Origin: Pezicula radicicola
Taxonomy: Eukaryota; Ascomycota; Leotiomycetes; Helotiales; Dermateaceae
Assembly: GCA_003008705.1 (NCBI GenBank)
Contig: PDUO01000001.1
Span: 744,001-808,000 of the forward strand
Direction of reading: 5' to 3'
Length of the DNA: 64,000 bases
Position numbers and translations under genes: made by a program
Notes under the pieces: model-generated
The model's database searches: none
What the model was told of the DNA's origin: nothing
The model's input: only the letters and a program-made list of their open reading frames with translations
Shown: piece by piece, positions 1 to 11,720 of the stretch
Layout: each line of letters starts with the position of its first letter
Position numbering within the stretch: the stretch's first letter is position 1

Positions 1-1426
1 GTAACTCTATTTGCCCGTACCTTGCTGGTGACAACTTGCAAGGAACAGGCGAGGGAAAAACAGACTTTCCTCTGCCCCATCTGACACACCACATTGGCTG
101 CTGGACCTCCCCCTTCCTGACTACTGCTCGGGAAAGCCTGGCACATTTGCAGATCAACCGCTGCTGGAAAGGTACCCGTACTCATCAAGGACCCGGATTC
201 CGACACCAGGTCCTGCCTCCTGTACCGAATACTGCTTTCCCAAGAGTGCGAGAAAAGCGACCCACCCAACACGATCAAGCCGGGATGGTCCTGACCTGTT
301 CGCGATTCGCAGTGAGAGTTCTGTCAGTGTCATCTCAAGATACAGTAGCCTCTGCCTGTCTCTATTTTCCTGTAGCAGACCATGGCATGGACGCAGGAAG
401 CAGGGTCAACGGTAATTCCGGATCTCGTTTTCATCTCATCTTGCGGTCTTGCCCGTTGTCGAGTGCATATTCAAGTGCAGCCAGGTACAGTAACGTTCCA
501 CTCCCCCGTCTCGGTCTTGCGCGAAGAGAACATGAAGCTTCCACCCACGTTCCATGGTTACTGTACTGCAATTTTGATTTTCTCGGTGATCGCTGTGTCT
601 ATTGCCCGGCTTTCCATCTCCACGGCTCAAAAGCGGTTGATGTGAAAGCAGGTGTGCATGTGTGGGCATTTGTGGACATGTGCCTGTCCTGTTCTGTGCT
701 GGTGTGTGGGGAATTTGAGGTGCTGGTCCTGGGTCCTCGACATATCCAAGGGACTGAGGGACCAAAGCAGCAAGGGGACCAAGGGTGAGCATCATCATTG
801 AATGAGCGAAGGGCGAGGCAGCTTTTTCGACACGCTGTTTCGCGTTGATACTTACGCTTGGCGAGCCCTGTCGCTTCTCGACATCATCGGCTCCAGGAAG
901 AGGAAGGGAAAGCCAGCAGCAGGGCCACCAGGGCTACGGGAGATCGCGCCAGAAGGATTCGTTCGATTGGATGGCGCGATCGCTTGATGTTTCTAACTTT
1001 CGTTGTTCTGTGCAGTGCAGTCCAGTAAGAATCATAATTATAATCATGATAATATCACTACTACTGTACGGTAAGGTAATAAAAGAAAATAAGAAGAAAA
1101 AAAGAAAAGGAAAAAGCAAGAAAAAAAGGAAGAATTGCCCATAATTATTTGGCATTAATAATTGAATTGTTTACTCCTCCCAGAGCCTGCTGGGGATTAT
1201 TGTCACAATGTCAAGAGACCCCGTCGTCTGCCTTCCAATCAGCGCGCCACGACCATACCAGGATTGGGTCGTACATTGTCGAAAGAACTGGCAAAGCTTC
1301 AAAACACCTTCCCTTCGTCAACCAAACCTCTCATCCATGACCTACATGATGCCCTCCATGATTCCACCCACCATGAATTCGCAGCTGTATCACGCAAAGT
1401 CTATTGACGAGCGCGGAGAGCTGTTC

Positions 1427-1753
1427 TTAGTCAGAGTCTGTGAGCGCTGTCGTCCGAGAGCCTTGCGCTTTCATGCGCGGGGTGAATGGCATAACCATGG
1501 AAGGCTCCTCGTTGCATAAGAACCATCGAAGCAATTTAGCTTGGTACGGCACTGTCAGTTCCTCTTCGGCCTTGCCGCGATCTCGGAAAATTGAGTCCCA
1601 TGCTGCAGTGTTTTCGTTTTTCTGTCGAGTCAAGGAGACCCCTATCTCCAGCAAACGCCGCCGGGTATCACTTAGGTCCCCGGATGTGCTCTCAAAATTA
1701 TTCAACTTGGACCGTGGGCGTGGATAGAGTCCGACGGACAAATATTCGAACAT
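1427..1753 (-). CDS. Hypothetical small protein (108 aa), weak support
   Basis: This is an open frame from an ATG at 1753 to a stop at 1427. The product is charged, with a run of acidic and basic residues in the middle (around ...DRGKAEEEL...) and an amphipathic segment after it, which is more protein-like than the neighbouring open frames. I recognise no domain and see no obvious introns. It could be a genus-specific gene, the remnant of a longer gene, or chance. There is no supporting neighbour. Confidence 0.22.
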   Translation of the reverse strand: MFEYLSVGLYPRPRSKLNNFESTSGDLSDTRRRLLEIGVSLTRQKNENTAAWDSIFRDRGKAEEELTVPYQAKLLRWFLCNEEPSMVMPFTPRMKAQGSRTTALTDSD

Positions 1754-2745
1754 CCAACTCTCCAAGAGCTTCCCAGTATTAGGTTATTTTTTGTTGTTGG
1801 CGCCGCAAGCTAGCAGCCCTACCCTCCTTTAATTTTAGGTACAGTATTACAGGTATGTACGGTGCTGCGAAGTAAAAGTGTGCTCTCTGCCTCGTGTTAC
1901 TGCAGCGTTACGTACAGGACGTTGTGCCGCAATGTTGGCGTCTATTCATAATAAATAGCCATCTCACCAGCACTCTCCTCAGTCTGACCTCACTACCAAC
2001 TAATAACACCAAAATAATAAGCCTGCTATACCGGTACTATGGCGGTGTATTTTGCACAGTTCGGAGCAGATGCCGGACGAATGCGATCATCCCATGCACG
2101 GCCAATCACCATTATCGCCGTAAAGCAGATTGCACAAGGCTGTGTCTGCCACCGTCTGCCACCGCCTGCCACCGTCTGGCGCCAAACCGTTTGATCGTCC
2201 TGCAAGGCTGATGGGGGGATAGCGCGCCGTGCATTTGGCATTATTTGCATTATTTGCTTACAGGACTGTACTGCGGTACTACTGTACTACTACTGTACTA
2301 CGGGAATTTCAGTACTGTACCTGATCTTGCTGAGCCATGACCAAAATATCCTGGGCCTCTGATTGATCCCTTATTTTCATAGCAGCTACCAAACTCGGCG
2401 CCTTAGCTTACCCACTTAATCTCTTGGTAGAAGGTCGTTGGAAGCTGGAAGCATCACATTTATTACACTTTCTCTCTGACGATCTCCGTACGGAAGTACC
2501 ACGCGAGAAGATGTGATATTTCGTACCGAGCACACCCCCGTATCAAACAATCCATGAAAACCCCACGATCCATGTGTAAGATCCTACATCGCAGCGACCT
2601 GGACTTATGCACTCCAGATCGCAACGAAGTTATTCCAATCACTCTGCCTGCTATCCGCTGTCAGGATTCTTGGCGGGAGGATTGGAATATTCAAAGGACG
2701 ACCAAAGAGGCTATGGAGGATTCTTGTTTCTTAACCACTGGAGAA

Positions 2746-2864
2746 GAGGATTCTTGGCAGTTGAGGATTCTTGGCAGGTGAGGGTTCTTGGCAGGTGAGG
2801 GTTTTTGGCAAGTGAGGATTCTTGGCAAGTGAGGATTCTTGGCAGGTGAGGATTCTGGGCATGT
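2746..2864. repeat. 17-bp minisatellite, 7 copies
   Basis: Seven head-to-tail copies of a 17-bp unit, consensus GAGGATTCTTGGCAGGT, occupy 2746-2864. Copies differ by one to three substitutions (GGTT for GATT, CAAGT for CAGGT, CTGGG for CTTGG in the last copy). Related single words occur just upstream at about 2662 and 2716, so the array may have grown from a locally repeated seed. Because 17 is not a multiple of 3, unit gain or loss would break any reading frame through it, so it is probably non-coding. Confidence 0.92.
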
Positions 2865-3140
2865 GCTAACTTCAGTGTTTCCTATGCTACAAACTACACG
2901 CCATACTCAGAAACGAGTCAAGGCGGGAAAATATGCTCAGTTTCCCTTTTACTACCTTGTCCCGTATATCACTCATTCTAAGAGGATAGAAATGTCCTGT
3001 TGACTCCGCTCGCTGAACCAGACCCTGTCACTTTCGTTATACCTCGATAACGAACCGATGCTGTATCCCATTACGCTTAATAACTCCCGAACATGTAAGC
3101 AAAGCTATCATCCAAAGTCTGTTGACTCCTATTACCCGGC

Positions 3141-6100
3141 TCAAAGTTTGCCATGACGAGCCTTGAAGATTGCAACCTTGTCGTCGTAAAACAGTATCTC
3201 TCGCAGCCGGAGTCGAAACTTCGACCTGTCGTCCTCCGAACCATCATAAGAATCCGTATCCGAATCATCATGATCAGAAAGCTCTGACTCAGTTTCATCG
3301 GGGTCAATGCCCGGCTGAGCGATTGCGGTACCATCATCGTCTTCATCTTCATCATCCTCGTCGCTACCATCATCTTCATCCTCCTCTTCATCATCGTCGG
3401 TTACGGTACCCCCGGGTCCTCCATTAGCAGCACTGGAATGTGTATCAGCCATTCCATGAGCGTCTTCGTGTAAGCGATTCTCCAATATCTCAAAACACTT
3501 GTGAGATACACCCATGTAACATAATTCAACCTCTGGTCGCAGAACAATCACGTCGACAACCTGCAAAGCTAGTTCACGCGGATCAAAGGCCGGTGTAACA
3601 TGGTCTGCGATAAAGGGTATATTGAGGGAGCGAATATGGGGGATCTGAGGGAGTCTTTGTAGAAAGTGATGCTGGCAAGGGTCAGCGAACGTCAACTACT
3701 CTCTGCTGTCTTATTTATCCCAGCCTGAGCACTGGTGCAGGAGCTAAGTAGAATATATATAGGTTAGATTAAAACTTACCCAGTCTTTGTAGTCAATAGC
3801 AATGCTTAATTCTCTCAAACTCGTCATACGTCCACTAGTGATGAAGTTCAGCACGTCCCGGTTTGGCATCCATGCTCTCCATCGCGTGTTGTCAGAGGAA
3901 CTAGTTGGGCCTCGAGGAATCCTGTCAGAACTATCTAACATCAGCTTTTTAAGGCTTCCACGATGTCTCTTTAGAGGTCCACGGTAGATAGCGTCCTGGA
4001 AATTATGTCAGTACAGCATCCACAGATCCATGTGGCTTCACTTACAATACTGATGCTCGAGGCAGTAGACCGCTTGCGGTCTTGTAGGAAGAGAACCTCG
4101 AGTGTGTTTGGTGCCAACGTTTCCTTCAAGAAAGAGATGAGAGCAGGGCATGCAGCATCGGTGTGCACCTTTTTAAGACTTAGATGATATTGTAAAGGTA
4201 CGCTGGATCCCTGTTTCGTGGATGAGTGGCCAATTCCAAGGGGTGATGGTTGAAAGTGTCGTCGAAGCATGCTCCATAACCTATCGTACTGGGGGCAATC
4301 CAATATGGTGAGATCAGTTAACACTGACCAGTCAAACGCCTTTTGAAGCACAGCGACCGACAACGGGACCCGTTCTAGTTCCAAGGTGTGTAATCTCAAC
4401 TTCCCTTCGAGTCTCTCGCGGCCGCCCGTGGATAGTTCTGAGAAGTGCGAGGACCTCTTACTTTGGGACTTTGATCGTCTCAGTGGAAGACCTGTGGGGA
4501 TGTCAGAGTGCGTATTATCCAGGTTTCCCACATCTGTGCCAGAAATCTGATGCCCTGAGATCAGTGCTGTCAGAGAATCTATATCAGACTGAGTTTGCTC
4601 AACATCCTGCAAGATATCCCATGAGTGTGTCGAAGGTTGCGTAGATTGGTGAACATGCTCTTGGTCATCAAAGGTGACTACAGGTGAAGAGTTCAATCCG
4701 TCTAGCGACTGTTGGTTGGAAGGGGTGGTGATTTGGCTGGTACTGTTTGGGCCTGTCGAAGCTAGTCCATTTGCCTGGGCTTCTGTTGACTGCCCAGTGC
4801 CAACAGGAACATTCGTATCCATTTCCTGTTGAGCGACAGCAGCCATGCCATCACTTGGCATTGGAATAGACGACACCATTGATGCTTGGGAGTCTTTCTT
4901 CTCTGACTTCGTATGCTTCTTGCGAATGTCGAACACTCGTCCCAGAATAACCCCCAACACACCTCCTAATCTTTTGTTGCCAATAGTGCTCGCACCTGGC
5001 CAATTAGCCTTATGGTCAACTTGCTGCAATCCAGGTCCATCCCAGGCTAGTGAAAAATCTCGGTTGACTGCTTTCGTAGAGATCCCCACTCGTAGTTCCC
5101 GAAGGCGGTCCTTCGATTTGGCTATCAAGATACTCATCTCATCTAGATAATCCACCTCATCTATATCAAGAACTGACAGGCTTCTCAATGGAGGAAGGAC
5201 ACTCAGCGTAGGATATTCAACACGGCTTTGAGCATAGGAGCTGATAGCCGGCTGGTTTTGCTGCCCGTGACTTAGTGGAGCAGATGCAGCTGGAGCCATC
5301 CACCCAACCGAAGTCATCGTGCTCCCAGCCAGATTCTGAGCGGTTGTCGTTGGGGCAGTACTGGAGCTCTGACCAGGGGGCAAGTTTGATGGATCCGAGT
5401 TATCATGCCACCGCACCCACACTCTTTCCAAGCGACAATCTTGCGTTGAAGTCCTGCTTTGGAGCGATGATAGTGCAAGCCAAACATCCCGCAGAACTCC
5501 TGTGGGCATATCCCATACAAATGTTTCCAAATTTACCATTCTTGCTACTGCAAGAGCCACAAGCGTTCCTAGCATTTTCCCGCTTTCTTTTGTAATGAGG
5601 TATTCCTGCACCCAATCAGACGGACCATTCCCAAGTGAGAATTTGCGTGTGAATTGGGGATATTGGTTTCCGAGGCGCCTCTGGCCACTTCGCAGGTTGG
5701 TCTCAAATCCATGATGGCATTGCACAAGGTTATTTGTGCCGCAATTTGTACAAGGGACAGACCTCCCCTCGGGCGGACCTATGAAGACATTTCCCATGCA
5801 AAGAGTAGCTAGCCCATACGTCAAAGCGTCGACACCTGTCCTTGGGTCACTGGTGGCATGGGCATCGGGCCAAACAATATCGAATCTAGAGTAAATATGA
5901 GGGATTGCGAGGTTGTGCAAAGCAGAGTGTGTTAAAGCTAAAGCTGTGAGATCATTGGTATGGGTCACCTGGTAAAAGGAGTTAGCCAAGTTCGTTGAAC
6001 ATGCGATGTATCTTCAAGTACTCACTTCCTTCACTATCTCCTTGAGCACATCCATTGGGAGGTCCAAGAGCTGGAGCGGACCCTTTCTCTCCACAACTGA

Positions 6101-6346
6101 TGTCCATTCTTGCTCTTTATCTTTCAATAGATTAGATATCTTGTTCTTCGCATCGACCGCGCTCTTTTCGACAATGCCATCTTTCGCAGAGTCTGTGTTT
6201 GCCATTTCATTCCCTGATCCGATGTTCGACGGAGGTGGGCCATTAGTCGGTTGTGTGGCAGCTGAGGTTTTGGGTATCGCTGCAAGTTGGATTTCATCAG
6301 GCTGCGAGGCTGTATCACTCAGTGCATCAGGACTGGTGGTCGTCAT
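3141..6346 (-). CDS. F-box-like protein with acidic C-terminus (about 996 aa)
   Basis: Proposed CDS is complement(3141..3671, 3780..3995, 4046..5968, 6026..6346), with introns of 108, 50 and 57 bp carrying GTAAGT/GTGAGT donors and CAG acceptors, all in phase. Around residues 97-145 an F-box-like helix set reads LLDLPMDVLKEIVKEVTH, followed by DLTALALTHSALHNLAIPHIYSRFDI, the usual fungal F-box layout (LP..vL..I...v....L..l......l...a....y). The middle is Ser/Thr-rich and low complexity and the flanks are leucine-rich, suggesting a degenerate LRR-type substrate domain. The last exon carries a long Asp/Glu run. The inferred role is substrate recognition for an SCF ubiquitin ligase; the target is unknown. 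The first exon could use only the ATG at 6346. Confidence 0.72.
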
Positions 6347-8577
6347 GGCTCTCGAGGTTTGCGATTCTTAGGTCCCTGAAGAGTTGTTCAAGCTCGTAGT
6401 ATCCTCAACAGTCCGCGGGTGGGGAGACATTCATGGTCAATAGAACACCATGGGCCGCGCCTGCTAAGTTCTCTAGAGAGATTAGATGAACTAATAGAGG
6501 AGGGCTGGATGTAAGTGTGATCGAAGTTCGCAATGTTGTGGTTCATCTACTGTGGTTGTGTTTTGATTTTGGTACGTGGATAGCTCTGGTGGCGGCTAGG
6601 TATGACCGGACCAGGGGTGGTGGTTAGAGTGGAGCCCCCGTCTTTGAGCCAAAGTGTCTGAGCTTTGCGATGGAGTACGAGGCGGTGCGGCAGTGAGGCA
6701 GTCTCTCCTGAACTGACCACAACATCGACCTATGGGGTATATATTTTGTTTTACTCATGACGACTAGGACAGGTTGTCATTCTCCTAGAAAGACTAAGGA
6801 TGGTGGCAATCGGAGCTTCTCATCTCACAAATTATTGGTGCTTTTGTGAGGCTTTCAAAGGATACACAGGAGAAATCTTGAGACCTGGGATAGTTCCAAG
6901 CCCTTTCTACAAGTTACAGTGGACAACTACGCCAGAACTCTTTATAGAGCTGCAAGGGAGCAAGGTCGCAAACGTCTTTGTACTGAAATCTTGCCTTTAT
7001 GGCGAAGTGGCTAAGTGGTGAAGCGACGGCAATACGCTCTTCCAAAAAGGTTTTCATCGTCACTATCTTCCTTCTATTGGTATATACTTGCTAGCCCGTT
7101 TCTTCTATTGTCAATTTAGCACAGATTCGACATGTACTTCCCTACAAGTGTAGCTAATTAAAGCCTTTTTTGAAACTTCTCAAATAAGTATGCTCTCACA
7201 AGTGTTAGTGACAAAACGCCAGGCAAGCCGGGCTAACATCTCAACCTGGATTCAGCACACAGTATTACTTGTTTTATAAGAGATCGTTTTGCACAACTAT
7301 CTATTGAGATATAAGAGATGGAACTTCGACCCGCTTGCCTTTGGTAAATCACTTACCCTAATGGAAACGATTTCTTACAACCCAGTTCTCATTAGTATTT
7401 GTGCAAGCAATATTAACATACTCAAGATAACTTTAGAACAATAGATAATGATTCATAGAAAAATTACTCCTTGCAGAATTTGGATATATATATACACACT
7501 CGCGGTAGCCTAGTTCTTAGCAAGAACGGTTGAATGGCGCAATCTGTGACCTTCCTCTCGACCTGACGTTGAGCAGAACTTTGAAGAAACGATCGTTAAA
7601 ACCGTAACCTGATTCACTTATTTTAGTATTTGAGTTGTACTCTGCCTGGTAGATTCTTTATACATATATTTTCAAATACTAATGTGGTCGGTGGCTGTGG
7701 CTGTGAGAGGTTATTAGGGAAGAAACAGGAATAGATGAATTAGGAAATATAAAGGCACGGACAATGCATTCCTTAGGACAGACGACGTTGTTGTGATGGG
7801 TATGGCTCTAAAATGAGACGTGCTTTTAGTATCTAAAGTAATGTACGAGCAAGCCCACCATATATCTAGTCTTATAAATATCATGTAACACAGCTTAAGA
7901 AAATATTTTCTTCCACATTGTTGTTTAAAGTACACCAATACAGCGCTTTAAAACAGCTCATACTGTTAACACTCCATCAACTCACCACATGTCAACACGT
8001 TTGGTGCGCGCCCTAGTTGGTTTAGAAGGACCCCCCCTTTACCCCCGCCCCTGCCCGCTTCCAGCAAGTCGTCAGGTCGAACCACTATCCCTTACAAAAT
8101 CACCACATACAGCCTACAGAATTGTGAAAGAAAAATTATTGCTAAAATATAAGGTAGCAACATAATTAAAGAATTAATTAATTGAAATGTGAAATTTTTA
8201 AGGGCTGTTTTCGTAATTCAAGAGCATGTGTTCTGCACGCGCCGTTGCCCCTCTATGAAAACAAACCGGGATTACGCACTGTGACGATGGCCTCGTTACC
8301 TAGTTGATAATACCCTCACAACAATAACTCTGAGTTGTCCTCAACCTACAAAGCAGGCAACAAAGCAGTTCTTCATATCTGTCAAACTTCTAACCAGTCA
8401 CACGTTTTGTCCGAACAAAGCAGAAATCTGTCAACTCTGGTAAGCGCGACCTCATACTTATAAGTGTCATCCTCCTTACTGGTGATACACAGCTTCCTGC
8501 CCACCCTTGGACATCAATACTGCGCGCTTTGCTACACTGAATTTTAAGATATTGCCTTACGCTACTGCCTCTTCTAA
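6347..8577. other. Intergenic, AT-rich
   Basis: This is the 5' flank of the F-box gene followed by about 1.5 kb of AT-rich DNA up to the PKR1-like gene. A 73-codon frame at 6800-7021 is the only ATG-started open frame of note; it has no recognisable domain and I do not call it. There is a C-rich run near 8030-8055. No RNA gene seen. Confidence 0.5.
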
Positions 8578-9042
8578 ATGGCAGCCTTTATCACCGATCT
8601 CTGGGAGTCTGTATTCGTGGCAGGTCCGACGCCAACCCTTATCGTTGCGACAAACGCAGCCTTTGCGGGGCTCCAGCTTATCCTTTTCCTCCTGCTCCTT
8701 GCAACCTACAGTATTCATTTCGTCATCCTATCATTCCTGAGTGCAGGATTATGGTTCGCAATCAACTGGTTTGTCCGCGAGCTTTCAGTGGCTCAGGCCT
8801 TGGAGGATGAGAAGGCGAAGTCACGTTCGGATGAGGCTCGGTCAGGATCGGACAGCGAGACAGAGGCAGAGACAGTCATAGATACTGAGGATATTGGAAC
8901 TGGAAGTAAGGCGGTGGAGGTTCTGGAGAGAAAGGGGGAGTTGAAGGCTCGCGGGGAGAGAGGCTCAGGAAGCAAGTCCGAGATGAGTACCGAGGATGAG
9001 TGGGAGAAAGTCTCGGAGAATGAGAACGAGAAGGACAAGTGA
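8578..9042 (+). CDS. pkr1: V-type ATPase assembly factor PKR1-like (154 aa)
   Basis: This is a single-exon gene of 154 aa. The N-terminal third begins MAAFITDLWESVFVAGPTPT and contains two closely spaced hydrophobic segments (about residues 20-45 and 47-66) separated by a short turn; the C-terminal half is hydrophilic and highly acidic/basic. This layout (short N-terminus starting inside an 'F...LW.SIFtPG.tP.Ll.At...F..L' motif, a hairpin of two membrane helices, a charged tail) is that of Pkr1, an ER membrane protein that in yeast helps assemble the Vo sector of the V-ATPase. The ATG at 8578 is the first in the conserved frame. The charged tail is probably disordered. Confidence 0.8.
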   Translation: MAAFITDLWESVFVAGPTPTLIVATNAAFAGLQLILFLLLLATYSIHFVILSFLSAGLWFAINWFVRELSVAQALEDEKAKSRSDEARSGSDSETEAETVIDTEDIGTGSKAVEVLERKGELKARGERGSGSKSEMSTEDEWEKVSENENEKDK

Positions 9043-9478
9043 AGCAATAAATTTCGAGGCTCATGAAGAGAAAAACTAGGTGGCAGAGTCATATTCCGAT
9101 ACCCCCCATTTGCTCAAAGCGTGCGAGTTGTATATAGGTCCTGCATTATGATATTTACTCAAAAGCGGGCAGACTTTTGGTTTGGAGTTTCCATGGAGTT
9201 CAACTTCTTACTGGGGTTTGAAGTAAGAAGGATCATAATATTACCATTTCTCCCCTATTTATATAGTGTTGCTAAGGTCCCACGAAAGAAACGGTGATTT
9301 TTGGCCCTTTTATATGTTTGCCTTGTTGGTGCCTTAAAAAAATATCCACCTCAAGCTTGACCGCAAGCCAACGTTAGCAGCCTTCCAACCAGCTTCAAAT
9401 CCACGCGCCCACGCCTACCCACAACGCGATTCCTCTTCAATACTACTCTCAGCGCCTGGAATCAGAAGAACCGTCATC
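9043..9478. other. Intergenic between PKR1-like and SmD1
   Basis: 436 bp that must contain the 3' end of the PKR1-like transcript and the SmD1 promoter. CT-rich and ACC-rich sequence just upstream of 9479 is typical of a fungal 5' leader. No other structure seen. Confidence 0.5.
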
Positions 9479-10028
9479 ATGAAGCTCGTCAGGTAAGGCC
9501 TCTATGTCGCATCCTTCCCGTTTTAGCATAAGCTGAGCTCTACTTCCAAGGCTCCCCGGCGAGGCTCTTGACTGACTCTTTTTGCTCGTGGTAGGTTCTT
9601 AATGAAATGCGCGAACGAGACTGTCACAATCGAATTGAAAAATGGTAGCAATGGAAAACCGCCTCCAGCTTCTAAATACCCCGCTAACCACTGTACCAGG
9701 CACGATCATAAACGGCACAATTACATCCGTCTCTCCCCAGATGAACACTGCTCTTCGCACAGTCAAGATGACCCAACGCGGTCGCGATCCAATCTCCCTT
9801 GACACTATCAACCTTCGAGGTTCAACAATCAGATATTACATCCTCCCCGACTCGCTACCTCTCGATACGCTATTGATCGATGACGCGCCAAAACCCAAGA
9901 ACAAGGCCAGAAAGGAAGCTACTGGTGGTGCTGATAGGGGAGGCAGAGGAGGCAGAGGCCGTGGTGGACCAAGAGGACGAGGAGGTTTCAGAGGCGGACG
10001 TGGTCGAGGTGGTGGAAGAGGATTTTAA
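9479..10028 (+). CDS. smd1: Small nuclear ribonucleoprotein SmD1 (130 aa)
   Basis: CDS join(9479..9492, 9595..9644, 9700..10028). The 14-nt first exon encodes MKLVR (last codon split), the second continues [17 protein letters not shown], and the third gives [24 protein letters not shown]. These are the Sm1 and Sm2 motifs of SmD1 almost residue for residue. The C-terminus is a Gly-Arg repeat tail ([20 protein letters not shown]...), the site of arginine dimethylation in this family. SmD1 is part of the heptameric Sm ring on U1, U2, U4 and U5 snRNAs. Length is slightly above the human 119 aa because of the longer RG tail. Intron lengths are 102 and 55 bp. Confidence 0.96.
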
Positions 10029-10213
10029 AGGGTTATGCGATCAACGAAGGGGAAAACATTTTCACAGATATGAGCTTTCGGTATCTGAAATGGTCTTGAG
10101 ACGGATATCCTCATATGCTGCACATGGGTTATTGGCGTTCGTGGATAAAAATCAGGCAATCGACTTTTCACTACCACGAGTTTTGCACATGTTATTGGAG
10201 CCGGCCCGTCTCT

Positions 10214-11011
10214 TCATTTGGAGTAGTCTTCAATTGCCGTGCGCCATATCCGTATAATCTGGAGTTTCTCCCATCCTGCTTTCTTCCCACTAGTTCCCAC
10301 AGTCTCGACCATCCATTCTAGTCCCAGATTCTTTACTCTCTGCTTCACCTCCAAAGGTTTGTTTTGAGCGCACAGTAAAACATAAGCACAGCCTCGATCC
10401 GTGCTTAAGATTTCCGGTAAGCCATTGAGCAAGCGATCAGTGGTCTCCATTCCATCAGCTCCTCCAGCATAGGAAAGTGCGAGCAAATGAGAATCATCCT
10501 CGAAGGTTGGCTTTGTAGTGATATTCTCTGCGGCTGCAGGTAAGGCTGGTAGGTCTGGCGTTGGGACATACGGTGGATTGAAAATTAAGACGTCCACTGT
10601 CCCAAATCTTAAGCAGCTCGTTAAATCCCCCACGACATTTCCTAGATAATGGCCATGAGATTTGCCCTCTGTAAGCTGCTCTTTTTCAGCCACGTGAACT
10701 GTTTCCTCCGTTGCCTTGCAAGCATATCGATTCACGTCGATTCCAATGGTGAGAATATCAGGCCTTCCAAATATAACTTCCGCGTGTGCATCCACGAAGG
10801 ATAGAACAACTCCAGATCCTGTCCCTATCTCAACAACCAAGGGCGACGGAGAGGCTGCTGCATTTTCTGTCGTTGAAGTGGCACTGAAGCGGCCCTCGAG
10901 AAAGGTCTTTTCTGATTCTGATGAAAGGGTATCAAGTAATAAATAAGAGTCCTCGGCAGGTTCATAAATCCTCTCAAAGTCTACGTGAGAAGTCGAAGGG
11001 GTGGGAAGCAT
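10214..11011 (-). CDS. mtq2: eRF1 glutamine methyltransferase, Mtq2/HemK2 family (265 aa)
   Basis: Uninterrupted 265-codon frame. The N-terminus FERIYEPAEDSYLLLDTL is the family signature. The SAM-binding motif I is VVEIGTGSGVVLSF (about residues 58-72) and the catalytic NPPY motif, which holds the substrate glutamine amide, is LIFNPPYVPTP near residue 145. Mtq2 with the Trm112 activator N5-methylates the GGQ glutamine of release factor eRF1; the human homologue also methylates other substrates. It is convergent with SmD1 (185 bp between stops) and divergent from SDHAF3 with only 184 bp between start codons, so the two probably share a promoter region. All catalytic residues are present. Confidence 0.93.
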   Translation of the reverse strand: MLPTPSTSHVDFERIYEPAEDSYLLLDTLSSESEKTFLEGRFSATSTTENAAASPSPLVVEIGTGSGVVLSFVDAHAEVIFGRPDILTIGIDVNRYACKATEETVHVAEKEQLTEGKSHGHYLGNVVGDLTSCLRFGTVDVLIFNPPYVPTPDLPALPAAAENITTKPTFEDDSHLLALSYAGGADGMETTDRLLNGLPEILSTDRGCAYVLLCAQNKPLEVKQRVKNLGLEWMVETVGTSGKKAGWEKLQIIRIWRTAIEDYSK

Positions 11012-11195
11012 GACTTTGAGGGTTGTTGGTCACTGATGCGCAGGGCTGTGGTTTAAAGCAGAGAAGGCTGAAAGAAAGAAACTTCGTCAAGAGCAAGATT
11101 TGCCGAGGTTCAAGTCGATGATGACGACCTTCCACGGGAACTTCGCCTGATCAACAACAACTTCTAAAGTTCTCCAGCACGAAAATATAACAGCC

Positions 11196-11720
11196 ATGAG
11201 GATAAGTCCAAGAATTTTGATGGCGACGCCCACGTCGGTTGGGACGACAAAAGGATTCAAGCCTGCGCCAATGGCCCTACTTCCACCGATACCTCTATAC
11301 CGACGACTGTTCCGCGCACATCGAAAGCACCTACCCAGGGAGATGCGGTTACTAGGGGATGAATATATAAAGAGCGAGTTTAGAGCACATAGAGATGTCG
11401 AAAACCCTGTGCATATTGTACGTTTTCTTCTAGGGATTGGGGGGAGGGATATTAGCTGAAGCTCGAACAGATTGGTTTCTTGACCGAATGGCAGATGTAT
11501 GCACAGAAATTGGAGGGCGATTCTTGGATCGGGGAGCGTATGGATATGGGGAAAATTGATAAAATGAGTGGTAGGTTCAGCCTATTGAGCCCGCGCTTTG
11601 TGCAAGGAGTGAGAATTTCTGGGCTGACTTTTTTTTGTAGATCAGCAATTAGGGCAGATGTATGAACTCATGCAGGCTATACGAAAGAAGCAGGAAGAAG
11701 ATGCCGCTGAGTCCCAGTAA
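11196..11720 (+). CDS. sdhaf3: Succinate dehydrogenase assembly factor 3, mitochondrial (133 aa)
   Basis: CDS join(11196..11417, 11471..11570, 11641..11720), phases 0 and 1. The protein has a short basic presequence, then the LYR motif [13 protein letters not shown], then [20 protein letters not shown], then [19 protein letters not shown] and [20 protein letters not shown] at the C-terminus. This order is diagnostic of the ACN9/SDHAF3 family, matrix LYR proteins that protect the iron-sulphur subunit Sdh2 during complex II maturation. A second in-frame ATG at 11220 could serve as start; I take the first because the longer N-terminus is Arg-bearing and acid-free, as a matrix signal should be. 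It shares a short divergent promoter with mtq2. Confidence 0.92.

Larger units (their letters stand above)
1..3140. other. Long stretch without a convincing gene
   Basis: I find no recognisable protein here. A 250-codon open frame at 36-788 begins with TTG, has no family resemblance and is rich in Cys, His, Pro and Arg, as random reading of GC-rich DNA would be. The stretch holds an A-rich tract near 1080-1130, a cluster of TACTGTAC-type words at 2261-2321 and the 17-bp tandem repeat at 2746-2864. The first 1 kb is more GC-rich and could be a 5' leader or promoter of a gene outside the window, but that is inference. Confidence 0.5.

Noticed and set aside
36..788. 250-codon open frame on the plus strand
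   Set aside because: Starts at TTG, overlaps open frames on both strands, no domain; typical of GC-rich non-coding DNA.
2554..2781. 75-codon frame running into the minisatellite
   Set aside because: No domain, and the 17-bp repeat would shift the frame with any unit change.
9642..10028. 128-codon frame overlapping SmD1
   Set aside because: It reads through intron 2 of SmD1; only its 3' part (from 9700) is genuine coding sequence.
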